64,000 nt of DNA, from contig JAFZKP010000016.1 in the NCBI GenBank assembly GCA_017553625.1, forward strand, positions 84,087-148,086, read 5' to 3'. Of the stretch, positions 7,035-18,126 are shown piece by piece. Below the pieces are notes generated by a model. The model worked only from the letters and a program-made list of their open reading frames with translations. It was not told the DNA's origin and did not search any database. Position numbers and translations under genes: made by a program. Source of the stretch: Bacteroidales bacterium (GTDB taxonomy: Bacteria; Bacteroidota; Bacteroidia; Bacteroidales; F082). Position 1 is the first letter of the stretch; each line of letters begins with the position of its first letter.

Positions 7035-8152
7035 ATATCCGGTATCAACCGCTGCACAACCTTTTTATCATAAAAGAACCTTCCCGCGATGACGCGGATG
7101 ACCGTGTAGGCAGGAATCGCGGCGAGCATTCCCAAGATGCCTCCTATGGTTCCGGCTAAGAGCATCACGATGAAAATCTCAAGAGGTGTCGCCTTGATGC
7201 TCGTTGAATATATGATAGGCTGCAGGACGAAGTTGTCGACAAGCTGCACGGCCAGCATGATGGCTATGATGATGAGGGCGAAAAACCAGATGTTGACATC
7301 CAAGCCAACACCGGCACCGTAATGGATAACCATGCCAAGCAAAGCGCCCAGCACCTCTCCTATTATAGGCCCGACATAAGGAATGATATTGAGGATTCCG
7401 GCGATGAACGCGATGCCGAGAGCGTAGCTGACGCCGATTCGGGCTATGAGCCACAACCCAAGGAAATTGAGGAGAGCAACACAAAACATCTCCAAAATCA
7501 GCCCGACAAAATAACGCGAAAGCAGATGTTGGATGTCTTCAATGGAGTCAGTCACCGAGGCTTCTATACGGTCGGGAACCAGAGCGGCAACAATCTTTGA
7601 AAACAGCTTATGGTCTTTGACAAAGAAAAATGAAATGAACACCACGGCGAACAGCCCGACAGCCATGTCTATCACGACGGAACCCACCGAGCCGATGAGA
7701 CTGGTGATAGAGAAATCGGACACTATCCCTTTCAAATAGTTGATGAGTATGCTTATGGCGTCGAAATCTTCGCCCAGACTTGGAAACAGCCCGATAATCC
7801 AGTCGTTGATGGTATCGCCAATGTTTCCCATGCTTTTCGCATTACTGAAAAGCGATGCATCGTTGATGATATTTGTCACCACAGGTATCACCAGAATTAT
7901 CATCATCAGCATTACGGCGATGACGATGAAAATCGATATGATTGCCAACATCCAATTTGGTGCGCTTTTCCCTTTGACGCGTATTTTTCCCATCAGCAGG
8001 GCCAGTGGGCGGCTGATGAGCGACACCACGAACGCCAAAACAATATAAATAAGCACTGAGCTGAAATACCAGCAAATGGAGCAAATGACAGCTGCAATGC
8101 CAACAAAAATCAAATATTTTGACAATTTTTCAACGTAAGATTGTTTTTCCAT
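7004..8152 (-). CDS. AI-2E family transporter (PerM/DUF20-type permease)
   Basis: This 382-residue membrane protein has about eight hydrophobic segments in the usual 2+5+1 pattern and the family signature PYVGPIIGEVLGALLGM in its second half, with VQLVDNFVLQPIIYS after it. Members export small molecules or ions; only some act on autoinducer-2, so the substrate is unknown. The ATG at 8152 has no strong competitor. The last nine residues, ending GQVPKQK, and the stop are encoded by the 23-nt repeat array, so the natural C-terminus may have been replaced. GH97 ends 21 nt before its own start on the same strand. Confidence 0.85.
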   Translation of the reverse strand: MEKQSYVEKLSKYLIFVGIAAVICSICWYFSSVLIYIVLAFVVSLISRPLALLMGKIRVKGKSAPNWMLAIISIFIVIAVMLMMIILVIPVVTNIINDASLFSNAKSMGNIGDTINDWIIGLFPSLGEDFDAISILINYLKGIVSDFSITSLIGSVGSVVIDMAVGLFAVVFISFFFVKDHKLFSKIVAALVPDRIEASVTDSIEDIQHLLSRYFVGLILEMFCVALLNFLGLWLIARIGVSYALGIAFIAGILNIIPYVGPIIGEVLGALLGMVIHYGAGVGLDVNIWFFALIIIAIMLAVQLVDNFVLQPIIYSTSIKATPLEIFIVMLLAGTIGGILGMLAAIPAYTVIRVIAGRFFYDKKVVQRLIPDIKTGQVPKQK

Positions 8153-8173
8153 AGAATGATGTTTTTAACATTG

Positions 8174-10498
<2,325 letters not shown>

Positions 10499-10503
10499 TC
10501 ATG

Positions 10504-10511
10504 CAAATATA
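10504..10511 (-). promoter_or_regulatory. -7 promoter element of GH97
   Basis: Minus-strand TATATTTG, 20 nt before the GH97 ATG. It lies immediately after the terminator of the TlpA-like gene, so GH97 is transcribed on its own. Confidence 0.5.
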
Positions 10512-10512
10512 C

Positions 10513-10543
10513 AAAAAATGCTGTGCAGTTATTCCACACAGCA
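10513..10543 (-). terminator. Rho-independent terminator after the TlpA-like gene
   Basis: Stem TGCTGTG/CACAGCA (10519-10525 with 10537-10543), followed on the minus strand by six T residues. It lies 28 nt past the stop of the TlpA-like gene. Confidence 0.6.
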
Positions 10544-10570
10544 AATTTTGTTATTTGTATTTAAAGAAGA

Positions 10571-11659
10571 TTATTTCAGCAATTCCGCTAATTTCGCCTC
10601 CAGCTCTTCGCCTCTTAAACCTTTGGCGACCATGATGCCGTTCTGGTCGAAGAGGAAGTTGCTCGGGATGTAAATCACAGCGTAGTCGTTGCTGACATTA
10701 TGTTCAACATCGCGCACCTGGATGTATGGAAGAGCGTCTTCTTCAACAGCCTGAAGCCAAGCTGCCTCGTTTTTGTCGACACTGATGCCGATGACTTCAA
10801 AACCTTTATCGTGATATTTCTCGTATGCTGCTTTCACCACAGGATTCTCATGACGGCACGGTCCGCACCACGATGCCCAGAAGTCAATCATCGTCACCTT
10901 GTTGTTTTTGATTGTCTCTGCGAGGTTGACATCTTTGCCGTCGATGGTCTGCAAAGTGAAGTCCATGAAAGGCTGACCGAGCTCGACGCGTGTATTGCTT
11001 TCGATAAATTTCTTGATATTGTCACGATAAACAGACTCTCCAGTGAGGTTTTCTTCAAACTCTATCACCTTGGCAAGCTCAATGTCTGTCTTCAAATCAT
11101 CAAGGATATAATGAGTCACATAGCTGTCAGGGTGATTTTTGATATATTCGAACTGATAATTGTGATATTCGTCCCAAATTGCAAGCATCTGGGCGTTGAC
11201 TTCCTCATATCTCAAGCTGTCGTTATTATCGAATGCCTCATTTGCGGCAGCTTCGAGAGGAACAAATTCCATCAAATATTGAGCCAGATGTTGCTGGTAA
11301 TCGTTGTAAGCATTCATGACATCTCCGCCTGTCGCTTCGATATGGAAGAAGTCATCCATATCACCCTTCACTGTGACGTCTTGGTTGTCAGGGAAGAGTA
11401 GCATTTGGTCTCTTTTCTCTTTGAAAACCACTATATAAATCGCCTGCGGGTCGTCGTTTTCAACAGTAAACACGGATTTGTTGTCAGCCATTACCACGGT
11501 ATCCAAGATAATCGGTTTTTTGCCGTCGAGACTCTTGATGAGGACAACTGTTTCGTCGTCGGAATTGGCAAGATTCAGTTTGATTTTAAACTGGTTTGCT
11601 TTGTTGCAGCCGCTAAAGATAAGCAATGCCGCCACGATTGATAATAAAAGCTTTTTCAT
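10571..11659 (-). CDS. TlpA/AhpC-type thiol-disulfide reductase lipoprotein
   Basis: The 362-residue protein begins with a lipoprotein signal (MKKLLLSIVAALLIFSGC), so it is probably anchored in a membrane facing the periplasm. Residues ~25-220 form a DUF4369-like beta-rich and helical region. The C-terminal thioredoxin-like domain carries WCGPC with C265 and C268, and YIPSNFLFD with the cis-proline region. The likely role is reduction of periplasmic disulfides or cytochrome-maturation-like thiol chemistry; the partner is not known. It has its own -7 box and terminator, so it is monocistronic. Confidence 0.88.
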   Translation of the reverse strand: MKKLLLSIVAALLIFSGCNKANQFKIKLNLANSDDETVVLIKSLDGKKPIILDTVVMADNKSVFTVENDDPQAIYIVVFKEKRDQMLLFPDNQDVTVKGDMDDFFHIEATGGDVMNAYNDYQQHLAQYLMEFVPLEAAANEAFDNNDSLRYEEVNAQMLAIWDEYHNYQFEYIKNHPDSYVTHYILDDLKTDIELAKVIEFEENLTGESVYRDNIKKFIESNTRVELGQPFMDFTLQTIDGKDVNLAETIKNNKVTMIDFWASWCGPCRHENPVVKAAYEKYHDKGFEVIGISVDKNEAAWLQAVEEDALPYIQVRDVEHNVSNDYAVIYIPSNFLFDQNGIMVAKGLRGEELEAKLAELLK

Positions 11660-11696
11660 AGTTTATTTTAAATTTTAAAATGGTAATTTTTGAACG

Positions 11697-11704
11697 CAAA
11701 AATA
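11697..11704 (-). promoter_or_regulatory. -7 promoter element of the TlpA-like gene
   Basis: Minus-strand TATTTTTG, 37 nt before the ATG; no well-spaced TTG upstream. Confidence 0.45.
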
Positions 11705-11726
11705 TAAAAATTATTTCAATAATAAT

Positions 11727-11749
11727 AAAAAGGGGACAAATTTGTCCCC
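11727..11749 (-). terminator. Terminator after the regulator/membrane-protein pair
   Basis: Perfect palindrome GGGGACAAATTTGTCCCC at 11732-11749, followed on the minus strand by five T residues. It sits 29 nt beyond the stop of the winged-helix gene. Confidence 0.6.
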
Positions 11750-11778
11750 ATCCCCATAAAAATCACAGGTATTAAGTT

Positions 11779-12060
11779 TCAAATGAGATACTCTTTCAAT
11801 GAGTTGACGTAGTTTTCGAATGCCGTGAGTCCTGCCGGCGTTATTTTGCATGTCGTGCAAGGCACCTTCCCCTTGAAGCCTTTCTCGACAGTGATATAAC
11901 CCGCCGCACTGAGCTTTTCGAGCTGCACGCTGAGGTTGCCCGACGTGGCACCGGTCTGCTTCTTGATGTAGCTGAACTCGGCTCCGTCAACTCCAGCCAG
12001 AATTGACATTACCGCCAGCCGCAGCTCGGAATGAAGTAGTGGGTCAAGTTTCGGAAACAT
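11779..12060 (-). CDS. Small winged-helix transcriptional regulator (HTH_34/ArsR-like)
   Basis: This 93-residue protein is essentially a single winged helix. LHSELRLAVMSIL forms helix 1, FSYIKKQTGATSGNLSVQLEKLSAAGYI the helix-turn-helix, and VEKGFKGKVPCTTCKITPAG the wing. A CTTC pair in the wing could bind a metal or sense redox, but this is inference. It starts 3 nt after the stop of the membrane-protein gene and is surely co-transcribed with it. Such regulator/membrane-protein pairs are common in Bacteroidota; the ligand is unknown. Confidence 0.8.
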   Translation of the reverse strand: MFPKLDPLLHSELRLAVMSILAGVDGAEFSYIKKQTGATSGNLSVQLEKLSAAGYITVEKGFKGKVPCTTCKITPAGLTAFENYVNSLKEYLI

Positions 12061-12063
12061 GGC

Positions 12064-12657
12064 TTATTTGTATTGAGATTTAACAATCAAACCTGTTACC
12101 ATAATGACCAATCCGCCAATGGTGAACATCAACAGCTGCTCAGCTGACTGTATCAAAGTCGCGGCGAAAGCTCCACCTACACCAAGAATGAATCCGCTGA
12201 TGATTATTGTCCAGTTTTTCAGCATGATTCCAGAAATGCATTCCGTGAAACCGAGCAGTAATACAATGATGAGCGAAAGATTCATCTGCATCGGTTTTAA
12301 GAAAAATACTGACGCCACAAATACTACCATCACAAAGGCGCAATAGGCGAGCCACAGACCGCTAATCTGACGGCTGATGATGTTTTGTGGAATTTCGGTG
12401 TCTTTCTTGCTGATAATCTTCACTATAGGGAAGCCGATGATAGGCATTGCCAACCACAGCAAATTCCAGTTCGGGTTGCCTGTGGTGTGCCATAATTCAT
12501 AAATTACAAATGATACGATTGTGAGCAGCGCGCCCCAAAGAATGAAGTGCTTGCCGTTTTTGCTGAGAATTGATTTGCGACTGTTGTTCATCATTTCGCT
12601 GATGAGGTTGAGGCTCTGCTGAGCTGTCATTTCTTTGTTTTCAATGTTGTTTTCCAT
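12064..12657 (-). CDS. Six-segment membrane protein of unknown function, partner of the winged-helix regulator
   Basis: The 197-residue protein has a soluble N-terminus (about 30 residues, with SLNLISEMMNNSRKSI) followed by about six hydrophobic segments. The layout matches a widespread unnamed Bacteroidota family found next to small winged-helix regulators. It may signal membrane state to the regulator encoded 3 nt downstream, but no function is known. A -7 box at 12748-12755 gives an ~85-nt leader. Confidence 0.7.
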   Translation of the reverse strand: MENNIENKEMTAQQSLNLISEMMNNSRKSILSKNGKHFILWGALLTIVSFVIYELWHTTGNPNWNLLWLAMPIIGFPIVKIISKKDTEIPQNIISRQISGLWLAYCAFVMVVFVASVFFLKPMQMNLSLIIVLLLGFTECISGIMLKNWTIIISGFILGVGGAFAATLIQSAEQLLMFTIGGLVIMVTGLIVKSQYK

Positions 12658-12747
12658 AGTTTTAAGTTTTAAATTGTTGTTTACCTAAATTTTTAAAATA
12701 CCTTTTTTAATTAATTATAAGTGCACTTTGTGTCATAAACGACGCTG

Positions 12748-12780
12748 CAAAGATAAACAAGTTTATAATATAAACTACAA
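12748..12780 (-). promoter_or_regulatory. Promoter of the membrane-protein/regulator operon
   Basis: Minus-strand TTG (12778-12780), a 22-nt spacer and TATCTTTG (12748-12755). This fits the Bacteroidota promoter consensus. Confidence 0.55.
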
Positions 12781-12839
12781 AAAAAGTTAAAATATTTTTA
12801 AAAAAATTTTAATATTTTTCGTAAAACATTGAAAAACAA

Positions 12840-14420
12840 TTATTTACAACACTCTTTCACGAAGCTCAAAAACAGCGGATGCGGTTTTAGCACAGTGCTC
12901 GAGTACTCCGGATGGAACTGCGTGCCGATATACCAGCGTAGATTTGGTATCTCGACAATCTCAACGAGACCACTCTCCGGGTTGGTGCCGACGCACTGCA
13001 TGCCGTTTTTCTCGTATTCGTCTTTGTAGCTGTTGTTGAACTCGTAACGATGGCGGTGACGCTCGCTGATCTTCTGTTCACCGTAGATTTCAGCCACCTT
13101 GCTGCCTTTGCGCAGCTCGCAGCCGTAAGCGCCCAAGCGCATGGTACCGCCCATGTTGGTGATGTTCTTCTGGTCTTCCATCATGTCGATGACGTTGTGC
13201 GGAGTATCGGCCATCTCGCTGGAATGTGCGTCTTTGTATCCCAACACGTTGCGTGCAAACTCGATGACCATCATCTGCATGCCGAGGCAGATGCCGAATG
13301 CTGGCATGTCGTGTGTTCTCGCATATTCCAACGCAATGATTTTACCTTCAATTCCGCGTTGTCCAAAGCCCGGACAAACCAAAATTCCAGCCACTTCCGA
13401 AAGCTTCTCGGCAACATTGGCCTTTGTGATATTTTCACTGTTGATAAACTCAATTTTTACCTTCACATGGTTATAAATTCCAGCCAACGAAAGGCTCTCG
13501 CGTATGCTCTTGTATGCGTCCTGAAGGTCGTATTTGCCCACCAAGCCGATGCGCACCACTTTCTCCGCCGACTGCTGCAGCTCGAGGAAATGATGCCACG
13601 ACTCCATTTTGGGTGTCTCGCCAACAGGCACATCGAATTTTCTTAAAATAGCGGAGTCAAGACCTTGGCGCTGCATGCTGACAGGCACCTCGTAGATGCT
13701 CGGCATGTCCTCGCTTTGCACAACGCATTCCAAATCGACGTTGCAGAACGATGCAACTTTCTGGCGGATGCCGTCGGAGAGGTGTTTCTCGGTACGCAAA
13801 ACCAGCACATCTGGCTGAATACCAGCACTTTGCAGCTCTTTAACGGAGTGCTGCGTAGGCTTGGTCTTGAGTTCGTCAGCGGCTTTCAGATATGGCACAA
13901 ACGTAAGATGAACGCATACCGCGCGGTTGCCGAGCTCCCATTTCAGCTGACGGATAGCCTCCAAAAACGGTGCCGACTCGATGTCGCCGATTGTGCCGCC
14001 AATCTCCGAAATCACAAAATCAACTTCGTCGTTATGCAACATGATGCGGTGTTTGATTTCATCGGTGATATGTGGCACCACTTGGATGGTCTTGCCGAGG
14101 TAATCGCCATGGCGTTCTTTGTCGATGACGGCCTTGTAAATCTTACCTGTCGTCACCGAGTTGGCTTGCGTTGTGCGAATTCCTGTGAATCTCTCGTAGT
14201 GTCCGAGGTCGAGGTCGGTCTCGGTGCCGTCGACGGTCACATAGCACTCGCCGTGTTCGTATGGGTTGAGCGTCCCCGGGTCGATATTGATATATGGATC
14301 GAATTTCTGGATGGTGATGCTATATCCGCGAGCCTGCAAAAGCTTACCGATACTTGCTGAAATAATACCTTTACCGAGGGAGGAAACAACGCCTCCCGTC
14401 ACAAAAATATATCGTGTCAT
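12840..14420 (-). CDS. pyrG: CTP synthase
   Basis: This 526-residue enzyme converts UTP to CTP using ATP and glutamine in pyrimidine synthesis. The N-terminal synthetase domain begins RYIFVTGGVVSSLGKGI and contains DPYINIDPGTLNPYEHGE and SEIGGTIGD. The C-terminal class I glutamine amidotransferase domain has the nucleophile cysteine in FGICLGMQ and a closing histidine/glutamate in FHPEYSS. Length is normal. A -7 box lies 20-27 nt before the ATG. It is monocistronic, with A/T-rich DNA and no clear terminator downstream. Confidence 0.98.
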   Translation of the reverse strand: MTRYIFVTGGVVSSLGKGIISASIGKLLQARGYSITIQKFDPYINIDPGTLNPYEHGECYVTVDGTETDLDLGHYERFTGIRTTQANSVTTGKIYKAVIDKERHGDYLGKTIQVVPHITDEIKHRIMLHNDEVDFVISEIGGTIGDIESAPFLEAIRQLKWELGNRAVCVHLTFVPYLKAADELKTKPTQHSVKELQSAGIQPDVLVLRTEKHLSDGIRQKVASFCNVDLECVVQSEDMPSIYEVPVSMQRQGLDSAILRKFDVPVGETPKMESWHHFLELQQSAEKVVRIGLVGKYDLQDAYKSIRESLSLAGIYNHVKVKIEFINSENITKANVAEKLSEVAGILVCPGFGQRGIEGKIIALEYARTHDMPAFGICLGMQMMVIEFARNVLGYKDAHSSEMADTPHNVIDMMEDQKNITNMGGTMRLGAYGCELRKGSKVAEIYGEQKISERHRHRYEFNNSYKDEYEKNGMQCVGTNPESGLVEIVEIPNLRWYIGTQFHPEYSSTVLKPHPLFLSFVKECCK

Positions 14421-14439
14421 GGTTTAAGTTTTAAAGGCG

Positions 14440-14447
14440 CAAAAATA
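14440..14447 (-). promoter_or_regulatory. -7 promoter element of pyrG
   Basis: Minus-strand TATTTTTG just upstream of the pyrG start; no clear -33 TTG. Confidence 0.45.
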
Positions 14448-14575
14448 AAAAAAACTTTTTGTTGCGATATGCTATTTTTTAAATTTTTTGAAGCTTACTA
14501 AAACCATCGTCACCGACCCCAACTCCACTTCCGGACTCACTATCTGCTTATGGCTCATATCGGGCATTTATTTTT
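14448..14575. other. Intergenic stretch without a recognised feature
   Basis: Between the pyrG promoter and the 23-nt array. It contains a less A/T-rich patch (about 14503-14565) with a 28-codon open frame on the minus strand (14472-14558), which has no promoter and no recognisable product. It could be a gene remnant. Confidence 0.4.
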
Positions 14576-14667
14576 CGCAAAAATAGAAAACAAAATGCCA
14601 CAAAAATAGAAAGTAAAACACCGCAAAAATAGAAAACAAAATGCCACAAAAATAGAAAATAGAGTTG
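14576..14667 (+). repeat. Four tandem 23-nt units upstream of the second DUF4143 paralog
   Basis: Units at 14576-14598, 14599-14621, 14622-14644 and 14645-14667, each exactly 23 nt with the core CAAAAATAGAAA. Units 1 and 3 are identical. The last unit ends in the TTG of the promoter at 14665. The sequence is unlike the array at 6920-7034, but the period and the position before a DUF4143 gene are the same. Confidence 0.85.
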
Positions 14668-14694
14668 CGGATTTAAATTTAATTTGTATCTTTG
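14665..14694 (+). promoter_or_regulatory. Promoter of the second DUF4143 paralog
   Basis: TTG at 14665-14667, a 19-nt spacer, then TATCTTTG at 14687-14694: an excellent fit to the Bacteroidota consensus. It fixes the start at the ATG at 14725 rather than any upstream codon. Confidence 0.75.
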
Positions 14695-14724
14695 CAGCGA
14701 GAAATTTATTTAAAAATATTTGCT

Positions 14725-16017
14725 ATGAGTTATTTGAGAAGAACTGCTGATGCCGTGTTGGAATTGTACTTGGAGGCTTTCGGGGCAATATTGATTGAAG
14801 GTCCGAAGTGGTGCGGAAAGACCACCACAGCCGAACAGGTGGCCAAGAGTGTGATAAAACTGCAAGACCCGGATATGCGCAACGAATATTTGGCGACTGC
14901 TGAAACAAAGCCGTCGTTGTTGCTAAATGGTGCAAACCCTCGTTTGATTGACGAATGGCAGGATGCTCCTGTGTTGTGGGATACGGTGAGGACTACAGTT
15001 GACAACAGACGTGATCAGGGATTGTTTATACTGACCGGCTCGAACGCCGTAAAGAAAGACAAAATACGTCATTCGGGCAACAGCAGAATAGCAAAGATGG
15101 ACATGATTCCGATGAGTTTGTGGGAATCGCAGGAGTCGAACGGAAAGATTTCGTTGAAAGAGTTGTTTGACAATCCAAACATTGACATTGACGGAATAGA
15201 ATCGGATATGACGATTGAAGATTTGATTTTCAGTGCGTGCAGAGGCGGATGGCCAGGCTCGTTGAATATCAAAACAGACCGTGCCAAGTTGCTTATAGCG
15301 AAAAATTATGTAAAAACAGTATGCTCAGAAGATATAAACAGAGTTGATGGTGTGCAGCGTGATGAGTTGCTGACAAAGATGATATTGCGCTCGTATGCGA
15401 GAAATATCTCAACATTGGCAAAGAAATCGTCGCTCATCGCTGACGTGACCGCGTCGGGTGAGGTGTCGTGCACGGCACCGACGTTTGATGATTATGTTGG
15501 TGCACTTAAGAAATTGTTTGTTATTTGTGATGTTGAGGCTTGGTGTCCGGCCATCAGAAGCAAAAGTGCTATCAGAAGCGGCGTGAAGCGTGCGTTTGTT
15601 GACCCGTCGATAGCAGTGGCAGCATTGAATTTAACACCAGAGGCACTGATGGTTCAACTTAATACTTTCGGTTTTATATTTGAACAGATGTGTATTCGTG
15701 ACCTTAAGGCATATACGCTTGATGCTGATACACATGTGTCGTATTATCATGACAGATATGACTTGGAAGCTGACTGGGTGTTACATCTTGGCGATGGCCG
15801 TTATGCTTTGATAGAATGCAAACTCGGAAGCAAAGAGATTGAGGATGGTGCAAAACATCTTGTAGAGATTAAAGAGCTTATCAGGAAACACAACAAAGAA
15901 GAGAATCAGTTGCCGTTGCGAGAACCTGATTTGATGATGGTGTTGACAGGTGGAAAAATGGCATACACAAGGCCTGACGGAGTGAAGATAGTTCCGCTGG
16001 GATGCTTGAAGGAATAG
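14725..16017 (+). CDS. AAA-family ATPase with C-terminal DUF4143 nuclease-like domain
   Basis: This 430-residue protein is a paralog of the one at 5590: Walker A GPKWCGKT (residues 26-33), RLIDEWQDAP, LTGSNAVKKD, PMSLWES, CRGGWPGSL. The C-terminal DUF4143 domain carries ADWVL (D350) and IECK (E364, K366), again a D...ExK nuclease-like arrangement. The start is set by the promoter 31 nt upstream. Four 23-nt repeats lie directly before that promoter. It ends near a bidirectional terminator shared with dnaK. The cellular role is not known. Confidence 0.85.
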   Translation: MSYLRRTADAVLELYLEAFGAILIEGPKWCGKTTTAEQVAKSVIKLQDPDMRNEYLATAETKPSLLLNGANPRLIDEWQDAPVLWDTVRTTVDNRRDQGLFILTGSNAVKKDKIRHSGNSRIAKMDMIPMSLWESQESNGKISLKELFDNPNIDIDGIESDMTIEDLIFSACRGGWPGSLNIKTDRAKLLIAKNYVKTVCSEDINRVDGVQRDELLTKMILRSYARNISTLAKKSSLIADVTASGEVSCTAPTFDDYVGALKKLFVICDVEAWCPAIRSKSAIRSGVKRAFVDPSIAVAALNLTPEALMVQLNTFGFIFEQMCIRDLKAYTLDADTHVSYYHDRYDLEADWVLHLGDGRYALIECKLGSKEIEDGAKHLVEIKELIRKHNKEENQLPLREPDLMMVLTGGKMAYTRPDGVKIVPLGCLKE

Positions 16018-16032
16018 TGATATTCTGTACAC

Positions 16033-16068
16033 AAAAAAAGGATGCCGTTTTTTACGACATCCTTTTTT
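16033..16068. terminator. Bidirectional terminator between the DUF4143 gene and dnaK
   Basis: Stem AAAAAAGGATG/CATCCTTTTTT with an inner C-G pair and a T-rich loop. A and T tracts on both sides allow termination on either strand, as fits two convergent genes. Confidence 0.75.
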
Positions 16069-16075
16069 ATTTTTC

Positions 16076-16103
16076 GTAGAGACGATGTACACATCGTCTC
16101 TAC
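16076..16103. repeat. 28-nt palindromic repeat, copy 3
   Basis: Arms of 13 bases beginning GTAGAGACGATGT pair perfectly around a 2-nt centre. Its outer arms are shared with the copies at 190-217 and 8446-8473, while the centre differs. It ends two bases before the dnaK stop codon. Confidence 0.8.
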
Positions 16104-16105
16104 GA

Positions 16106-18025
16106 TTATTTTACCTCTTCAAAATCCACATCCGTCACTTCGTCATCCTTGCCACCGTTTCCTGGATTTGGATTCTGTGGACCCTGCTGGCCACCGAATG
16201 GTCCCTGCTGACCGCCTTGGGCTCCGGCGTTCTTGTACATCTCTTCCGATGCCTTCTGCCAGATGCCGTTCATCTCTGCCATGGCAGCGTCGATGCCGGC
16301 GATGTCCTGTGCCTTGTGGGCTGTCTTCAGCTTCTCGAGGGCTGCCTCAATCTCGCCCTTCTTGTCAGCCGGCAGCTTGTCGCCGTATTCCTTCAACTGT
16401 TTCTCGGTGTTGAAGATCATGGCGTCGGCAGCGTTGATCTTGTCGATACGCTCACGTTCTTTCTTATCGGCGTCGGCGTTAGCCTCGGCTTCTGCCTTCA
16501 TCCTCTTGATCTCGTCGTCGCTCAAGCCTGACGATGCCTCGATACGGATGCTCTGGCTCTTGCCTGTAGCTTTATCCTTTGCGCTCACGTTCAAGATACC
16601 GTTTGCGTCGATATCGAATGTCACCTCAATCTGCGGGACACCTCTTGGCGCTGGCGGGATGTTGTCGAGATTGAACCTGCCGATGGTCTTGTTCTGGTTA
16701 GCCATTGGACGCTCGCCCTGCAGCACATGGATCTCAACAGATGGCTGGTTGTCGACAGCTGTCGAGAACACCTCCGATTTCTTGAATGGGATGGTGGTGT
16801 TGCTCTCGATGAGCTTTGTCATGACGCCGCCGAGGGTCTCGATACCGAGTGACAATGGTGTGACATCAAGCAAAAGCACGTCTTTCACTTCGCCTGTCAA
16901 AACGCCGCCCTGGATTGAAGCGCCGATTGCGACCACCTCGTCTGGGTTCACGCCCTTTGAAGGTTCTTTCTTGAAGAAGTCGCGCACGATATTCTGGATA
17001 GCCGGGATACGTGTCGAACCACCAACCAAGATCACGTCGTCGATGTCGCTCACGCTCATGCCAGCGTCTGCCAAAGCCTTGCGGCATGGCTCGATAGTGG
17101 CCTGGATGAGGTCGTCGCACAACTGCTCGAACTTAGCTCTTGAGAGCTTGCGCACCAAGTGTTTAGGTCCGCTCTGTGTTGCTGTGATATATGGCAGGTT
17201 GATTTCTGTCTCTGTCGATGCTGACAACTCGATCTTTGCCTTTTCAGCAGCTTCCTTCAATCTCTGCAGTGACATCGGGTCCTTGCGGAGGTCGATGTTC
17301 TCGTCGTGCATGAATTCTTCTGCCAACCAGTTGATGATTCTCTCGTCGAAGTCGTCGCCGCCGAGGTGGGTGTTACCGTTTGTCGATTTAACTTCAAACA
17401 CGCCGTCGCCGAGTTCAAGGATTGAGATATCGAATGTACCACCACCAAGGTCATACACTGCAACCTTCACATCGCTCTTCTTCTTGTCCAAACCGTATGC
17501 CAAAGCTGCTGCTGTAGGCTCGTTGATGATACGACGCACGTTCAAACCTGCGATTTCGCCAGCTTCCTTAGTAGCCTGACGCTGTGAGTCGCTGAAGTAT
17601 GCAGGCACTGTGATAACGGCTTCGGTGACAGGCTGTCCGAGGTAATCTTCAGCGGTCTTCTTCATCTTCTGAAGCACCATTGCCGAGATCTCCTGTGGTG
17701 TGTAAAGTTTGCCGTCGATGTCGATACGCGGTGTGTTGTTGCCGCCCTTCACTACTTTATAAGGTACACGGCTGATTTCGCTCTGCATCTTGTCGTAAGT
17801 CTCACCCATGAAACGTTTGATTGAATAAACTGTTCTCAACGGGTTTGTTATGGCCTGACGTTTTGCAGGCTCGCCAACCTTACGCTCACCGTTGTCGGTG
17901 AATGCCACGATTGAAGGTGTCGTGCGGTGGCCTTCGCTGTTCTGAATCACTACAGGCTCATTGCCTTCCATAACTGAAACGCATGAGTTTGTTGTTCCTA
18001 AGTCTATACCAATGATTTTTGACAT
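16106..18025 (-). CDS. dnaK: Molecular chaperone DnaK (Hsp70)
   Basis: The 639-residue cytoplasmic chaperone starts [16 protein letters not shown] (phosphate loop 1) and contains [13 protein letters not shown], the [11 protein letters not shown] motif, a substrate-binding domain and the acidic C-terminus [10 protein letters not shown] that binds co-chaperones. A Gly/Gln/Pro-rich linker precedes that tail. Length is normal. The start is preceded by AGGAG, an unusually good Shine-Dalgarno for this group. Dyads containing TGTCA/TGACA lie at 18057-18075 and 18110-18122 and may mediate heat-shock control. No grpE or dnaJ is adjacent. Confidence 0.98.
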   Translation of the reverse strand: MSKIIGIDLGTTNSCVSVMEGNEPVVIQNSEGHRTTPSIVAFTDNGERKVGEPAKRQAITNPLRTVYSIKRFMGETYDKMQSEISRVPYKVVKGGNNTPRIDIDGKLYTPQEISAMVLQKMKKTAEDYLGQPVTEAVITVPAYFSDSQRQATKEAGEIAGLNVRRIINEPTAAALAYGLDKKKSDVKVAVYDLGGGTFDISILELGDGVFEVKSTNGNTHLGGDDFDERIINWLAEEFMHDENIDLRKDPMSLQRLKEAAEKAKIELSASTETEINLPYITATQSGPKHLVRKLSRAKFEQLCDDLIQATIEPCRKALADAGMSVSDIDDVILVGGSTRIPAIQNIVRDFFKKEPSKGVNPDEVVAIGASIQGGVLTGEVKDVLLLDVTPLSLGIETLGGVMTKLIESNTTIPFKKSEVFSTAVDNQPSVEIHVLQGERPMANQNKTIGRFNLDNIPPAPRGVPQIEVTFDIDANGILNVSAKDKATGKSQSIRIEASSGLSDDEIKRMKAEAEANADADKKERERIDKINAADAMIFNTEKQLKEYGDKLPADKKGEIEAALEKLKTAHKAQDIAGIDAAMAEMNGIWQKASEEMYKNAGAQGGQQGPFGGQQGPQNPNPGNGGKDDEVTDVDFEEVK

Positions 18026-18056
18026 AATTTTAATCTCCTATATTTTATTTTACTTT

Positions 18057-18075
18057 TTTGTCATTTTCTGACAAA
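18057..18075. promoter_or_regulatory. Inverted repeat upstream of dnaK
   Basis: TTTGTCA, 5 nt, TGACAAA: a perfect 7-bp dyad about 32 bp before the dnaK ATG. With the related TGACA-AAA-TGTCA dyad at 18110-18122 it is a candidate operator pair. It is not the CIRCE sequence. Confidence 0.4.
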
Positions 18076-18126
18076 GCGGTTCTCAAAAATTATGCCAAAA
18101 GGAGAAAACTGACAAAATGTCATTTT

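Noticed and set aside
14472-14558. 28-codon minus-strand ORF upstream of pyrG
   Set aside because: Readable sequence but no promoter, no start signal and no recognised relative; more likely chance or a remnant.
16233-17579. A 448-codon open frame on the plus strand across dnaK
   Set aside because: Antisense shadow of dnaK; Ser-rich composition and no motif.
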